A stretch of DNA of 64,000 nt from Terribacillus halophilus (GTDB lineage: Bacteria; Bacillota; Bacilli; Bacillales; Amphibacillaceae): NCBI RefSeq assembly GCF_900101385.1, contig NZ_FMZB01000007.1, positions 1 through 64,000 on the forward strand, given 5' to 3'. Each line of letters begins with the position of its first letter. The first letter of the stretch is position 1. Below the pieces are notes generated by a model. It saw only the letters and a list, made by a program, of their open reading frames with translations, was not told where the DNA came from and made no database searches. Positions 7,895 through 16,075 of the stretch are shown here, piece after piece. Both the position numbers and the translations under genes were made by a program.

Positions 7895-9376
7895 ATGCAT
7901 GATTATATGGTAACTAATCAATTCATTTTTCTCTTCGCATTGCTGCTCATTGTGAGTGTAGTGGTGACGAAGTTTTCGACGAGGCTCGGGGTCCCGGCGC
8001 TCGTCTTGTTCATTGCGGTCGGAATGATCGTCGGCAGCGACGGTTTTGGTCTTGTTTATTTCGATAATGTTCATTTGGCGGAGGCGGTCGGTATTTTCGC
8101 ACTGATTGTCATCCTGTTTGAAGGGGGGCTCCATGCAAACTGGCACTCGATGAAGCCAGCGCTTGCTCCGGCGATCACGATGGCGACAATAGGAGTGTTG
8201 CTGACGGCAGCAATCGTCGCTGTTGCTGCTCACTATATTTTCGATTTGACGTGGCTGGAATCTGTTCTGATCGGGTCGATCGTCGGCTCGACGGATGCCG
8301 CTGCGGTCTTTTCTGTTTTAAAGGGGCAAAACGTCAAAGAAAAGCTTGCTGCCACGTTGGAAGCGGAATCCGGCACGAACGATCCGATGGCGATGTTTTT
8401 GACGATCACTTGTATCGAATTGATCAGCGGTCAGGGCTCTAGTGTTGTCAGCATGATCGGCAGCTTTATCTGGGAAATGGGAGCAGGTGCGGCAATGGGG
8501 CTGCTTATCGGCTTCATAGCTGTCACAGCGATCAATCGAATCAACTTGGATACGAGTGGCCTTTATCCGTTGTTCGCGCTTGCATTTGCATTGGTAAGCT
8601 ACGGATTGACATCCGTTATCCATGCTTCTGGATTATTGGCTGTTTATGTGAGCGCCTTGTATATCGGAAATGCGGAAATTACGTACCGCCGTTCGATCAT
8701 TCGTTTCAATGAGGGGTTCGGCTGGCTTATGCAAATATGTATGTTCGTCTTGCTGGGCTTGTTTGTCTTCCCTAAGGAGTTATTTACACCAAGTCTTATG
8801 ATTAAAGGCTTTTTACTTTCGCTGGTGTTGATATTCCTGGCACGGCCGCTGGCAACCTTCCTTACCTTGATACGCTTCAAATATACCGCAAAAGAAAAGC
8901 TGTTCATTTCATGGGCAGGTCTGAAAGGTGCCGTACCAATCGTACTCGCGCTCTTTCCTCTCATTGCCAGTATTGAGAACAGCCAACTTATCTTCAACGC
9001 TGTCTTCTTCGTCGTCCTCTTATCAACGGTACTGCAAGGCTCGACAGTAACCACGCTTGCAACGAAGCTGAAATTGGTGGAGCCGCCGACAACGAATGAA
9101 ATCGAAACGCTTGAGTTGATCAGTATGGGACGGAACAATCTTGAGATGGTAGAATATAAACCAACGGAACTGAATGAAATATCCGGAAAACGCTTGGAAG
9201 ATCTTGAATTTCCAGATACGACTTTGATCAATGCCATCCTCCGGAGCGGGGAGATCATCTCGCCGAACGGTCAGACAGTCATCAAAGCAGGCGATACACT
9301 ATATATCATGGTCTCCATGCAATATAAGAAACAACTTGCAAAATACTTACGCAGGAATAAACTAACGCAAAAATAG
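7895..9376 (+). CDS. K+(Na+)/H+ antiporter, CPA1 NhaP2/CvrA type
   Basis: A 493-residue protein with about 12 membrane segments (Na+/H+ exchanger domain, roughly 5-395) and a C-terminal cytoplasmic domain like TrkA-C/RCK-C (about 415-490, ending ISPNGQTVIKAGDTLYIM). Family signatures visible are ILFEGGLH, IVGSTDAAAVFSVL and ESGTNDPMAMFL, the latter carrying the ND residues central to cation exchange. NhaP2-type proteins expel K+ (or Na+) in exchange for protons and help volume and pH control; the RCK-C domain usually binds a small regulator. GGGGG at 7883-7888 precedes the ATG. It lies 12 bp before ysmB. Confidence 0.85.
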   Translation: MHDYMVTNQFIFLFALLLIVSVVVTKFSTRLGVPALVLFIAVGMIVGSDGFGLVYFDNVHLAEAVGIFALIVILFEGGLHANWHSMKPALAPAITMATIGVLLTAAIVAVAAHYIFDLTWLESVLIGSIVGSTDAAAVFSVLKGQNVKEKLAATLEAESGTNDPMAMFLTITCIELISGQGSSVVSMIGSFIWEMGAGAAMGLLIGFIAVTAINRINLDTSGLYPLFALAFALVSYGLTSVIHASGLLAVYVSALYIGNAEITYRRSIIRFNEGFGWLMQICMFVLLGLFVFPKELFTPSLMIKGFLLSLVLIFLARPLATFLTLIRFKYTAKEKLFISWAGLKGAVPIVLALFPLIASIENSQLIFNAVFFVVLLSTVLQGSTVTTLATKLKLVEPPTTNEIETLELISMGRNNLEMVEYKPTELNEISGKRLEDLEFPDTTLINAILRSGEIISPNGQTVIKAGDTLYIMVSMQYKKQLAKYLRRNKLTQK

Positions 9377-9388
9377 CAGGAGGAATGA

Positions 9389-9874
9389 ATGGTGCACGAC
9401 ATACTGACAGCTGAAAGAATTGCAGCAATCGAGAAGGAGCTGCGACATATTGCCGCAATCATCAAGCAAAAAGGGCGTGAAATCCTCCTGCAGTACCCGA
9501 TTACGGCGCCGCAGTTTGTCGCGTTGCAGTGGCTGGCGGATAAAGGGGATATGACAACCGGCGAGCTTTCCCAGACAATCAGGCTCGCAATCAGTACGAC
9601 AACCGATATCGTCGACAGGCTGGAGAAAAATGAGCTTGTGAAACGTGTACGTGACGAGAAGGACCGGCGCATCGTCCGGGTGCATATCCTAAAAAAAGGA
9701 GAGCATATCATCACAGAAGTGATCGAAAAGCGCCAAGCTTATCTGAAAGAGCTTCTGGAAACTTTTTCTCACCAAGAGGCCGACCAGCTGCAGTTGCTCT
9801 TACATAAATTACACGGTAAAATGAATGATTACGAACAGCTAGAGGCTAAAACAGAGAAGAAAAAGAGGAGATAA
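9389..9874 (+). CDS. ysmB: MarR-family transcriptional regulator (YsmB-like)
   Basis: A 161-residue winged-helix regulator. The HTH spans about 35-100 (TAPQFVALQWLADKGDMTTGELSQTI, then DIVDRLEKNELVKRVRDEKDRR as recognition helix and wing), flanked by dimerisation helices. It lies 2 bp before racE, the same order as B. subtilis ysmB-racE, which supports the symbol; the ligand and targets are unknown. AGGAGG at 9379-9384 is close to the ATG. The last residues are strongly basic (KTEKKKRR). Confidence 0.85.
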   Translation: MVHDILTAERIAAIEKELRHIAAIIKQKGREILLQYPITAPQFVALQWLADKGDMTTGELSQTIRLAISTTTDIVDRLEKNELVKRVRDEKDRRIVRVHILKKGEHIITEVIEKRQAYLKELLETFSHQEADQLQLLLHKLHGKMNDYEQLEAKTEKKKRR

Positions 9875-9876
9875 AC

Positions 9877-10692
9877 GTGGATTATCCGATTGGTGTCATT
9901 GATTCAGGAGTAGGCGGCTTGACCGTTGCCAGGGAGCTGATGCGTCAGCTGCCGAAAGAAAATCTCATTTATGTCGGAGATACACTGCGCTGTCCATACG
10001 GTCCAAGACCGGAGGCGGAAGTGGTGGAATTTACATGGGACATGGTGAATTTCCTCCTGGAAAAGAACATCAAAATGCTCGTCATCGCCTGCAACACTGC
10101 GACAGCTTTCACTTTGGAAGAGCTGAAGCAAAAGCTTGATATACCGGTTGTCGGTGTCATCGAGCCAGGTGCTCGTGCAGCAATCAAAACAACGAAAACG
10201 AATCATATCGGTGTGCTCGGTACGGAAGGGACGATACGCAGTCACGCGTACCGGAAAGCGTTGAAAAATATCAATAATGAACTGCAAATCGAAGGACTTG
10301 CCTGTCCTGCATTTGCCCCGATGGTGGAAAAAGGTGTTGTCTCAGGTCCATTGGCACGCCAAGTCATTGAAGAAGCACTAACACCATTGAAGGATTGGAA
10401 AGAAATGGACACACTGATTCTCGGATGCACGCATTATCCGATCATCAAACCGGTAATCGAGGAAGTGATCGGGGAATCGGTCGATGTGATCAGCTCCGGT
10501 GATGAAACAGCGCGTGAAGTGAGTGCTATCTTAGGCTTCAAACGGCAGCTATATGAAGGGGATCGTCCAGTTTCTCACCAGTTCTATGCAACCGGCGATA
10601 CGCATCTCTTCATGAAGATCGCAAATATGTGGCTGAAGCAGCCAGTCACGGAAGTGGGAAGGATTCAACTCGGCAGCCCGCAGTCGATTTAA
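9877..10692 (+). CDS. racE: Glutamate racemase
   Basis: A 271-residue enzyme converting L- to D-glutamate for peptidoglycan. The two catalytic cysteines are Cys72 (ACNTATA) and Cys184 (GCTHYPII), and the N-terminal IGVIDSGVGGLTV carries the conserved Asp and Ser. The length matches the family. It starts with GTG at 9877, with GGAG about 8 bp upstream and 2 bp after ysmB, so translation is probably coupled. The racE-gerM order is conserved in bacilli. Confidence 0.97.
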   Translation: MDYPIGVIDSGVGGLTVARELMRQLPKENLIYVGDTLRCPYGPRPEAEVVEFTWDMVNFLLEKNIKMLVIACNTATAFTLEELKQKLDIPVVGVIEPGARAAIKTTKTNHIGVLGTEGTIRSHAYRKALKNINNELQIEGLACPAFAPMVEKGVVSGPLARQVIEEALTPLKDWKEMDTLILGCTHYPIIKPVIEEVIGESVDVISSGDETAREVSAILGFKRQLYEGDRPVSHQFYATGDTHLFMKIANMWLKQPVTEVGRIQLGSPQSI

Positions 10693-10764
10693 ATAAAGAT
10701 GGTCTAAAACCTTTGATGGCTCGTATACATGATAGTACAAACCATCAAGGGGGAAGAAGTGCGT

Positions 10765-11904
10765 ATGAATAAAAAAATTGCAGGTCTTTTCACTAGCGTA
10801 ATAGGCCTTTCCATTTTACTGGCCGGATGCTCCTTGAAAGGAGAGCAGGCTGTCGACGAAGTGGACGTGCCGCAGGATACGACGTATGTGGACGAGCTTG
10901 AAGAAAATGCGCTTGATCCAGGTGCCGCAGAAGCGCCGGCAGATGGAGAAACACCGGCTGAAGGAGAAGCACCAGCAGAAGGCGAGGAAGAACAGCAGCC
11001 AGAAGATGGTGCCAAGGAAGGCGAATCCGCCACTGCAAAACGGCAGCTGTTCCTAATGGATGCCAACGGAATGGTCGTACCGATGACATTCGAACTGCCG
11101 CAGACGAATGAAGTGGCGAAAGAAACATTGGAATACCTCGTAAAAGACGGTCCAGTGACGGACATGCTTCCGAATGGCTTTGAGGCAGTATTACCGGCAG
11201 GAACGACAATCAATGGAATCGATGCACAGGAAGATGGTACATTGATCGTCGACTTCTCGAAAGAATTCAATGAATACGAAGCAGCAAACGAGAAGAAGAT
11301 CCTCGAGTCCATTACGTACACACTGACACAGTTTGAGAATGTGAACAATGTTTCGCTTCGTGTAGAAGGACAAGAGTTGGCGAAAATGCCTGTTGATGGT
11401 ACGCCAATCGGCAAAAGCTACTCTCGTGCAGATGGCATCAACTTGATGGACAATGGCATCACAACCGTGGACAGCGAATCTGTCACACTATACTTCCCAG
11501 CTGAAGCCGTCGATGGCACGCCTTATGAAGTACCAGTGACAGAACGAATGAACAGCAATGCCGAAAACGGCTATGAAGAAATCGTCAATGCACTGATTGA
11601 CGGACCAGCCATGGACAGCAATCTGTCTAACGTCTTCAATACAGGCTCCTCCCTTGCTTCCGAGCCTACATTGAAAGATGGCGTACTCAGCTTGGAATTC
11701 AACAAGGAAGTATTGAGTAATGTCGATGAAGCTGCTATCACAGACCAATTGATGGAAACACTCGTCATGAGCTTGACAGAACTTGAGGAAGTCGAAGCTG
11801 TCTCCGTCACGGTGGAGGGCGTCGAAGAAGTGTTCAATGAGCATGGGGAAGCGTACGCAGAGCCTGTGACAAGAGAACAGTACGTTCCGGCTGAAAAACT
11901 TTAA
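10765..11904 (+). CDS. gerM: Spore germination/sporulation lipoprotein GerM
   Basis: A 379-residue lipoprotein: signal peptide with lipobox LAGC (Cys22), a low-complexity spacer at about 45-80 with repeats of Pro-Ala-Glu-Gly-Glu, and two GerMN domains (about 95-215 and 235-365). GerM is needed for cortex formation and germination, and GerMN domains are thought to bind peptidoglycan or partners in the engulfment membrane space. ATG at 10765 is 11 bp from AGGGGG; a GTG at 10759 (5 bp away) is an alternative start. In B. subtilis rph follows; here a 57-codon ORF and rdgB follow instead. Confidence 0.93.
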   Translation: MNKKIAGLFTSVIGLSILLAGCSLKGEQAVDEVDVPQDTTYVDELEENALDPGAAEAPADGETPAEGEAPAEGEEEQQPEDGAKEGESATAKRQLFLMDANGMVVPMTFELPQTNEVAKETLEYLVKDGPVTDMLPNGFEAVLPAGTTINGIDAQEDGTLIVDFSKEFNEYEAANEKKILESITYTLTQFENVNNVSLRVEGQELAKMPVDGTPIGKSYSRADGINLMDNGITTVDSESVTLYFPAEAVDGTPYEVPVTERMNSNAENGYEEIVNALIDGPAMDSNLSNVFNTGSSLASEPTLKDGVLSLEFNKEVLSNVDEAAITDQLMETLVMSLTELEEVEAVSVTVEGVEEVFNEHGEAYAEPVTREQYVPAEKL

Positions 11905-11908
11905 CATT

Positions 11909-11936
11909 AAGCCTGGTCATGTGACCGGGCTTTTTT
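11909..11936 (+). terminator. Rho-independent terminator after gerM
   Basis: Hairpin AAGCCTGGTCA / TGACCGGGCTT with a 2-nt loop, followed by six T. Confidence 0.9.
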
Positions 11937-12026
11937 GTGTTACCAGTCTAAATAAGATGGTTTTGATGTTATATTGGATTTAGGAAAAGATTGTAAACAA
12001 AAGCAAAGAAGAGAGCAGGGGATAAA

Positions 12027-12200
12027 ATGAAAAATATTGATCGTGCGTTGATCATGCTTGCAATTATTATTCTAATTATCAACTATCCAATAAACAGATG
12101 GTTCTTTTCATCTCCACCTGAATCAACTGGAACTTTTATTTCTCTTATGTTTATTTGTATCGTTTTATTAAGACTAATTGATAGAGATAAAAATGCATAA
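12027..12200 (+). CDS. Small membrane protein, 57 residues
   Basis: ATG at 12027 follows AGGGG (12017-12020) by 6 bp. The product has two hydrophobic segments: about 7-19 (ALIMLAIIILIIN) and 36-50 (TGTFISLMFICIVLLR), separated by WFFSSPPEST. It ends RLIDRDKNA. The family is unknown. It occupies the place where rph lies in B. subtilis. The membrane topology and ribosome site support it; no homology was assessed. Confidence 0.5.
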   Translation: MKNIDRALIMLAIIILIINYPINRWFFSSPPESTGTFISLMFICIVLLRLIDRDKNA

Positions 12201-12379
12201 ACAAAATCCTTAGCAATTACGAATTTAACCAAGTAAATGAACAAAGACACCTCGAATATTTTTGCCAAGAGCAATTGTGGAACGCTATACTGGATAGTAG
12301 CTTTTGCTTACATAGTTTTTATTTTGTTTCAAACAAGGGTACAGATAGGCAGAAACAAACGTTCATTGGAGGGATTGAC

Positions 12380-12979
12380 ATGGATAAAATCATCATCGCA
12401 ACAAAAAATGCTGGAAAACTGAAGGAATTCAAAGCCTTTTTCGCGGACTATGATATAACAGCTTATGGTCTCGACGATTTGGCAGAGCAATTCGACGATA
12501 TCGAAGAAACAGGTACGACATTCGAGGAAAACGCTGCGCTGAAGGCAGAAACAATGGCAGGTCATCTGCAAGTCCCTGTACTAGCGGATGATTCAGGGTT
12601 GGAAATTGATGCACTCGAAGGCCGCCCAGGCGTCTACTCTGCCCGTTATGCTGGGGAAGCGAAAAGTGACCAGGCAAATATGGATAAGGTGCTAGAAGAA
12701 CTGCAGGATGTGCCGGAAGAGGAGCGCACTGCCCGTTTTGTTTGTGTGCTGGCAGTTTCACAGCCTAATAAGGAAACATTTTATGCCAGAGGCCATGTGG
12801 AAGGTACCATCACAGAAGCACCGCGCGGCGAACATGGCTTTGGCTATGACCCTGTTTTTCAGGCGGATGGCTACGAAAAGACAATGGCAGAGCTGAAACC
12901 GGAAGAGAAGAACCAAATCAGCCACCGGAAACAGGCAATGGTCCATCTGGAAAAATGGCTGAATGTCCAGGCAAAGTGA
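12380..12979 (+). CDS. rdgB: XTP/dITP diphosphatase (RdgB/HAM1, YsnA)
   Basis: A 199-residue house-cleaning nucleotidase that hydrolyses dITP, XTP and ITP to the monophosphates. Family motifs are IIIATKNAGKLKEF at the N-terminus, ADDSGLEIDALEGRPGVYSARYAG (metal and nucleotide binding) and EHGFGYDPVF with ISHRKQA near the C-terminus. ATG at 12380 is chosen because GGAGGG (12367-12372) lies 7 bp upstream; the frame is open 35 codons further upstream without conserved sequence. It lies 9 bp before ysnB, as in B. subtilis. Confidence 0.96.
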   Translation: MDKIIIATKNAGKLKEFKAFFADYDITAYGLDDLAEQFDDIEETGTTFEENAALKAETMAGHLQVPVLADDSGLEIDALEGRPGVYSARYAGEAKSDQANMDKVLEELQDVPEEERTARFVCVLAVSQPNKETFYARGHVEGTITEAPRGEHGFGYDPVFQADGYEKTMAELKPEEKNQISHRKQAMVHLEKWLNVQAK

Positions 12980-12988
12980 GGGATACGG

Positions 12989-13501
12989 ATGAAAATACTG
13001 ATAACGAGTGACAGTCATGGGCTGACGAACGAAGTGGCCATGCTGAAGCAGCGTCATGAAGATGATGTGATAGCGAGGATACATTGCGGCGATTCCGAGC
13101 TGCCATTCGATGCTTCCGAAATGAATGACTATTATCGGGTTGCCGGAAACTGCGATTATGACAGAGCCTATCCGGACGTAGAAGAGCTTACAGTAGCCGA
13201 GCTGCCAATCCTCATTACGCATGGTCATCTGTACGGGGTGAAATCGAGCCTGCGTCCATTGGAAAAGCTGGCAAAAGAAAGAGACGCCAAAGTCATCTGC
13301 TACGGTCATTCGCATGTGGCAAAAGCAGATGTGATCGATGGCAGGCTTTATATCAACCCAGGCAGCATCCGTCTGCCGAAACAGTCGCCGCATCCGACTT
13401 ATTCTATCCTGTCCTACGAAGACAAGATTGCAACGGTTCGTTTTTATACATTGGACGGAAAAGAAGTGCCGGAACTGGAGAAATCCGTTACATTCAAGTA
13501 A
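12989..13501 (+). CDS. ysnB: YfcE/MJ0936-type metallophosphoesterase (YsnB)
   Basis: A 170-residue calcineurin-like phosphoesterase. Metal ligands are visible in TSDSHG, HCGDSE, GNCD, THGH and GHSHVA, the full set for a two-metal centre. Relatives hydrolyse phosphodiesters in vitro; the natural substrate is not known. It follows rdgB by 9 bp and probably shares its mRNA. No terminator separates it from the DUF420 gene. Confidence 0.93.
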   Translation: MKILITSDSHGLTNEVAMLKQRHEDDVIARIHCGDSELPFDASEMNDYYRVAGNCDYDRAYPDVEELTVAELPILITHGHLYGVKSSLRPLEKLAKERDAKVICYGHSHVAKADVIDGRLYINPGSIRLPKQSPHPTYSILSYEDKIATVRFYTLDGKEVPELEKSVTFK

Positions 13502-13534
13502 GCCCGGACAAAAAATTGTAACCTTTTTATTGCC

Positions 13535-13586
13535 GAATCACCTCACACTTACGTTATACTAGTGTTTGAATGAATTGAGGTGATTC
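13535..13586 (+). promoter_or_regulatory. Inverted repeat spanning a promoter and a ribosome site
   Basis: GAATCACCTCA (13535-13545) and TGAGGTGATTC (13576-13586) are perfect 11-bp arms 30 bp apart. The space between holds a TATACT -10 element (13555-13560), with a weak TTGCCG at 13530-13535. The right arm contains the GAGGTGAT Shine-Dalgarno of the gene at 13590. In read-through mRNA the arms would hide the ribosome site; mRNA starting at the local promoter lacks the left arm. Confidence 0.55.
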
Positions 13587-13589
13587 TGT

Positions 13590-14144
13590 ATGAATGAAGC
13601 CGATTTCGGTTACAAACCAAATCATAAAAAACGCAATTATCGACCGCTTGTTATTTGGCTGACCATCATCATCGATGGATTGGTTGTCGTATTGAGCGGC
13701 TTACCGCCTGTCGAAAATTTTGATCTGTTTGACGTACACATCCTGCCAATGCTGAACGCTATTTTCAACAGCTTTACGTTCATATTCTTGCTGTTGGCCC
13801 TGATCTTCATCATGAAGAAGAATATCATCTGGCATAAGCGATTCATCTATTCGGCATTTGTCACAACAACATTGTTCCTGATTTCTTATGTGGCTTACCA
13901 CTACTTGGCAGGAGATACATCATTCGGAGGCGAAGGTATCATCCGTCCGATTTATTTCTTTATCCTGATCACGCACATCGTGCTTGCAGCAGTCATCGTA
14001 CCGCTCGCTCTCGCATCGATCACCCGTGCCTGGAACATGGACGTGCCCCGTCACCGCAAGATTGCCCGCTGGACAATGCCACTATGGCTGTATGTCAGCC
14101 TGACAGGCGTCATCGTCTACTTAATGATCCGCCCGTATTATTAA
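13590..14144 (+). CDS. DUF420 membrane protein (YozB-like)
   Basis: A 184-residue protein with five membrane segments (about 18-37, 52-71, 83-105, 120-142, 160-180). The layout with conserved histidines in KKNIIWHKRFIYSAF, THIVLAAVIVPL and DVPRHRKIARWTMP is that of DUF420, related to the CtaM/YozB group linked to cytochrome oxidase assembly in bacilli. That role is an inference from the family. The ribosome site GAGGTGAT is part of the inverted repeat described at 13535-13586. Confidence 0.85.
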   Translation: MNEADFGYKPNHKKRNYRPLVIWLTIIIDGLVVVLSGLPPVENFDLFDVHILPMLNAIFNSFTFIFLLLALIFIMKKNIIWHKRFIYSAFVTTTLFLISYVAYHYLAGDTSFGGEGIIRPIYFFILITHIVLAAVIVPLALASITRAWNMDVPRHRKIARWTMPLWLYVSLTGVIVYLMIRPYY

Positions 14145-14148
14145 TACG

Positions 14149-14176
14149 ATTGCTCCGGGAAACCGGAGCAATTTAT
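14149..14176 (+). terminator. Rho-independent terminator after the DUF420 gene
   Basis: ATTGCTCCGG and CCGGAGCAAT form a perfect 10-bp stem with a GAAA tetraloop, followed by TTATT. Confidence 0.85.
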
Positions 14177-14193
14177 TAATTTCAAAAAAACTG

Positions 14194-14222
14194 TTGACTA
14201 TACTTTGAATATCATGTAGAAT
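14194..14222 (+). promoter_or_regulatory. Sigma-A promoter of the tRNA pair
   Basis: TTGACT (14194-14199) and TAGAAT (14217-14222) with a 17-bp spacer lie 43 bp before the first tRNA. Confidence 0.75.
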
Positions 14223-14265
14223 AAATCTTGTCCTTAAGAGAGGACAACATACATAAAAGCAACAC

Positions 14266-14339
14266 GCGGGTGTAGTTTAGTGGTAAAACCTCAGCCTTCC
14301 AAGCTGATGTCGAGGGTTCGATTCCCTTCACCCGCTCCA
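14266..14339 (+). tRNA. tRNA-Gly (anticodon TCC)
   Basis: A 74-nt cloverleaf: acceptor GCGGGTG/CACCCGC, anticodon loop CTTCCAA with TCC, T-arm GAGGGTTCGATTCCCTT, discriminator T and a genomically encoded CCA. It reads GGA/GGG glycine codons. The next tRNA starts 2 bases later. Confidence 0.95.
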
Positions 14340-14340
14340 T

Positions 14341-14414
14341 GTCCCAGTAGCTCAGCTGGATAGAGCAACAGCCTTCTAAGCTGTGGGTCGGGAGTTCGAA
14401 TCTCTCCTGGGACG
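14341..14414 (+). tRNA. tRNA-Arg (anticodon TCT)
   Basis: A 74-nt cloverleaf: acceptor GTCCCAG/CTGGGAC, anticodon loop CTTCTAA with TCT (reads AGA/AGG), T-loop TTCGAAT and discriminator G. No CCA is encoded, unlike the tRNA-Gly before it. It shares a promoter and terminator with tRNA-Gly. Confidence 0.94.
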
Positions 14415-14422
14415 CTAATGAG

Positions 14423-14467
14423 AAAAGCGCTAAAAACCTTTTATTATAGAGGTTTTGGCGCTTTTTC
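14423..14467 (+). terminator. Terminator of the tRNA transcript
   Basis: AAAAGCGCTAAAAACC and GGTTTTGGCGCTTTTT form a long stem, ending in a T-run. Confidence 0.85.
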
Positions 14468-14601
14468 TTTTGCTTAAACCCAACGGGGCAGTAGGGAATT
14501 TTTATAGGGATGGGGCAGAAAAGGGGGGATTTTAGGAGGTTGCTGAAAAACTGTTGGCTTTCAAGAAATCCGCCAGGAAATATCAATCTAATAGAAAGCG
14601 A

Positions 14602-14643
14602 AAAGCGGAAGGCGCTTATATGTAGTAAGTTGCCTTCCGCTTT
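14602..14643. repeat. Inverted repeat, possible dispersed intergenic element
   Basis: AAAGCGGAAGGC (14602-14613) and GCCTTCCGCTTT (14632-14643) are perfect 12-bp arms around an 18-nt loop. Sequences of the form GAAAAGCGGAAGGCGC are, from memory, recurrent between genes in bacilli. There is only one copy in this window, so the repeat claim needs the whole genome. The surrounding 14470-14800 holds no supported gene. Confidence 0.4.
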
Positions 14644-14802
14644 ATTTAAACATAGATATTTTTTCAGTGGCTTAGCGTTTTATGTCCCCATTTTCCTGCT
14701 TCTTATCGAACATTGAATCATAGTCTGACTTTCTTAAGCTATGTTCGTGCTATTTGTTGTGGTCTTTAAAATAGTGACTTAATCTAAATGTCTCTAAACT
14801 TA

Positions 14803-14842
14803 ATAATAAAAAAACAAGTAGCTGAGAATTACCCAGCTACTT
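14803..14842 (-). terminator. Rho-independent terminator of the HsdR-N gene
   Basis: AAGTAGCT (14816-14823) and AGCTACTT (14835-14842) form the stem; the minus-strand T-run is the complement of 14803-14814. Confidence 0.85.
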
Positions 14843-14849
14843 AAATTAA

Positions 14850-15926
14850 TTAATGAATAAACTTGTCTGCAACAGCTCTAATTTCTTCAACATGCTTGTT
14901 TATTTCTTGGACGTGGTTGATTTTAATAATGGTCTTAGCATCATCATTAAGTTGTATCCATTTATTGGAACCATTCAACCCTAATCTACAAACCCATTTA
15001 CGAATGTTGTCGTCAATTAGGATATTAAAGTAGCTCTTATTATCGCGATAAAATACTCTTTCAGGTTCAATAACTGAATTAAGTACCATTTTAACATGTA
15101 CATAACCTTCAATTTCTTCCTCAGTCGTTACAATGGGCTGTTCTCCGCTTTCCTCTTTAATGTCTGCTGAGATATTAATTTCCTCTTTTGTAGCAGCATC
15201 TGCTTGAACGCTTGTATTATTTAAAGCAGCTTGAAGCTTGTCATTAACCTTTTCATTTATAAACTGATTAACGGATTTAGCTACTACACCTTTAAAGCTA
15301 TCAAGAACATTTCTAGTTTTTTTACCTGGATAAATATCTTTCAGAAAGAAATGAATAAATTCATCAGATGGTGACTTAATCTCTTTAGAAAGTAGCTCTT
15401 TAATTTCATTTGTATATCTTAACTCAGAAGCAGTATTAAGAATGTCATCAACGTCGAAGTTACTTTTAGCAAACTTATGTAATTCCGTAATTTTACTCTC
15501 TTTTATATCGAATAAATCAAAAATAAAGAATGGTTTCTGATCCATTTTATTAGTCTCATCTAAATCAGTATAAAACTTATATTCTTTTCCATTAGTTAGT
15601 ATGGCGAATTTAGCGCTCGTAGTGCCAAAATATCTAAATAGCTGGGAATCATGTCTCCCTAAATCCTGTGTTACTGGCTTCGCCTCTATAAGTATTAACG
15701 GTAAACTATCTTTCATAATTGCGTAATCTACTTTTTCGCCTTTTTTAATTCCAACATCGGCAGTAAATTCGGGTAAAAATTCATTCGGATTAAAGACATC
15801 GTATCCTAATAATTGAAAAAAAGGCATGATAATACTAGTTTTAGTGGCCTCTTCCGTTTCTATGGTATCAACAATATTTGAAACTCTTTTAGATAATGCT
15901 TTTATTTTGTCCGCAAACTCTTCCAT
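14850..15926 (-). CDS. Orphan type I restriction enzyme R-like N-terminal (HSDR_N) protein
   Basis: A 358-residue protein. Residues about 20-150 have the HSDR_N / PD-(D/E)xK nuclease fold pattern: MPFFQLLGYDVFNPNEFLPEF, the metal-binding Asp in VDYAI and LILIEAKPV with the E-x-K pair, then the QLFRYFGTTSAKFAILTNG segment. No helicase motor, HsdM or HsdS is nearby, so this is not a complete type I system. The C-terminal 150 residues form an unassigned domain. Stand-alone proteins of this type are common in mobile and phage-derived DNA. Base composition is more AT-rich than the neighbours, consistent with transfer. The ATG is preceded by a run of G. Confidence 0.75.
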   Translation of the reverse strand: MEEFADKIKALSKRVSNIVDTIETEEATKTSIIMPFFQLLGYDVFNPNEFLPEFTADVGIKKGEKVDYAIMKDSLPLILIEAKPVTQDLGRHDSQLFRYFGTTSAKFAILTNGKEYKFYTDLDETNKMDQKPFFIFDLFDIKESKITELHKFAKSNFDVDDILNTASELRYTNEIKELLSKEIKSPSDEFIHFFLKDIYPGKKTRNVLDSFKGVVAKSVNQFINEKVNDKLQAALNNTSVQADAATKEEINISADIKEESGEQPIVTTEEEIEGYVHVKMVLNSVIEPERVFYRDNKSYFNILIDDNIRKWVCRLGLNGSNKWIQLNDDAKTIIKINHVQEINKHVEEIRAVADKFIH

Positions 15927-16075
15927 AAATATACCCCCCCTAGATTGGAAATTAATAGTATTTCAGACTTATTGCACTAAATAACTTGAAATGAAATAAA
16001 AGCTTTAGAGTCTATTAATGGCAGTTGTTATGATACTACAAGGAAACAATACAATTCCGATACCCTGACATAACC

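Noticed and set aside
12237-12422. 61-codon plus-strand ORF before rdgB
   Set aside because: It overlaps the rdgB start in another frame, has no ribosome site and its first half is only AT-rich intergenic sequence.
14212-14586. 124-codon minus-strand ORF
   Set aside because: It runs antisense through both tRNA genes and their terminator, so it is a chance frame.
14510-14716. 68-codon plus-strand ORF after the tRNA genes
   Set aside because: It contains the inverted repeat at 14602-14643, has no convincing start and no recognisable sequence.
14850-15926. Complete type I restriction-modification system
   Set aside because: Only an HSDR_N-like protein is present; no helicase, methylase or specificity gene is near.
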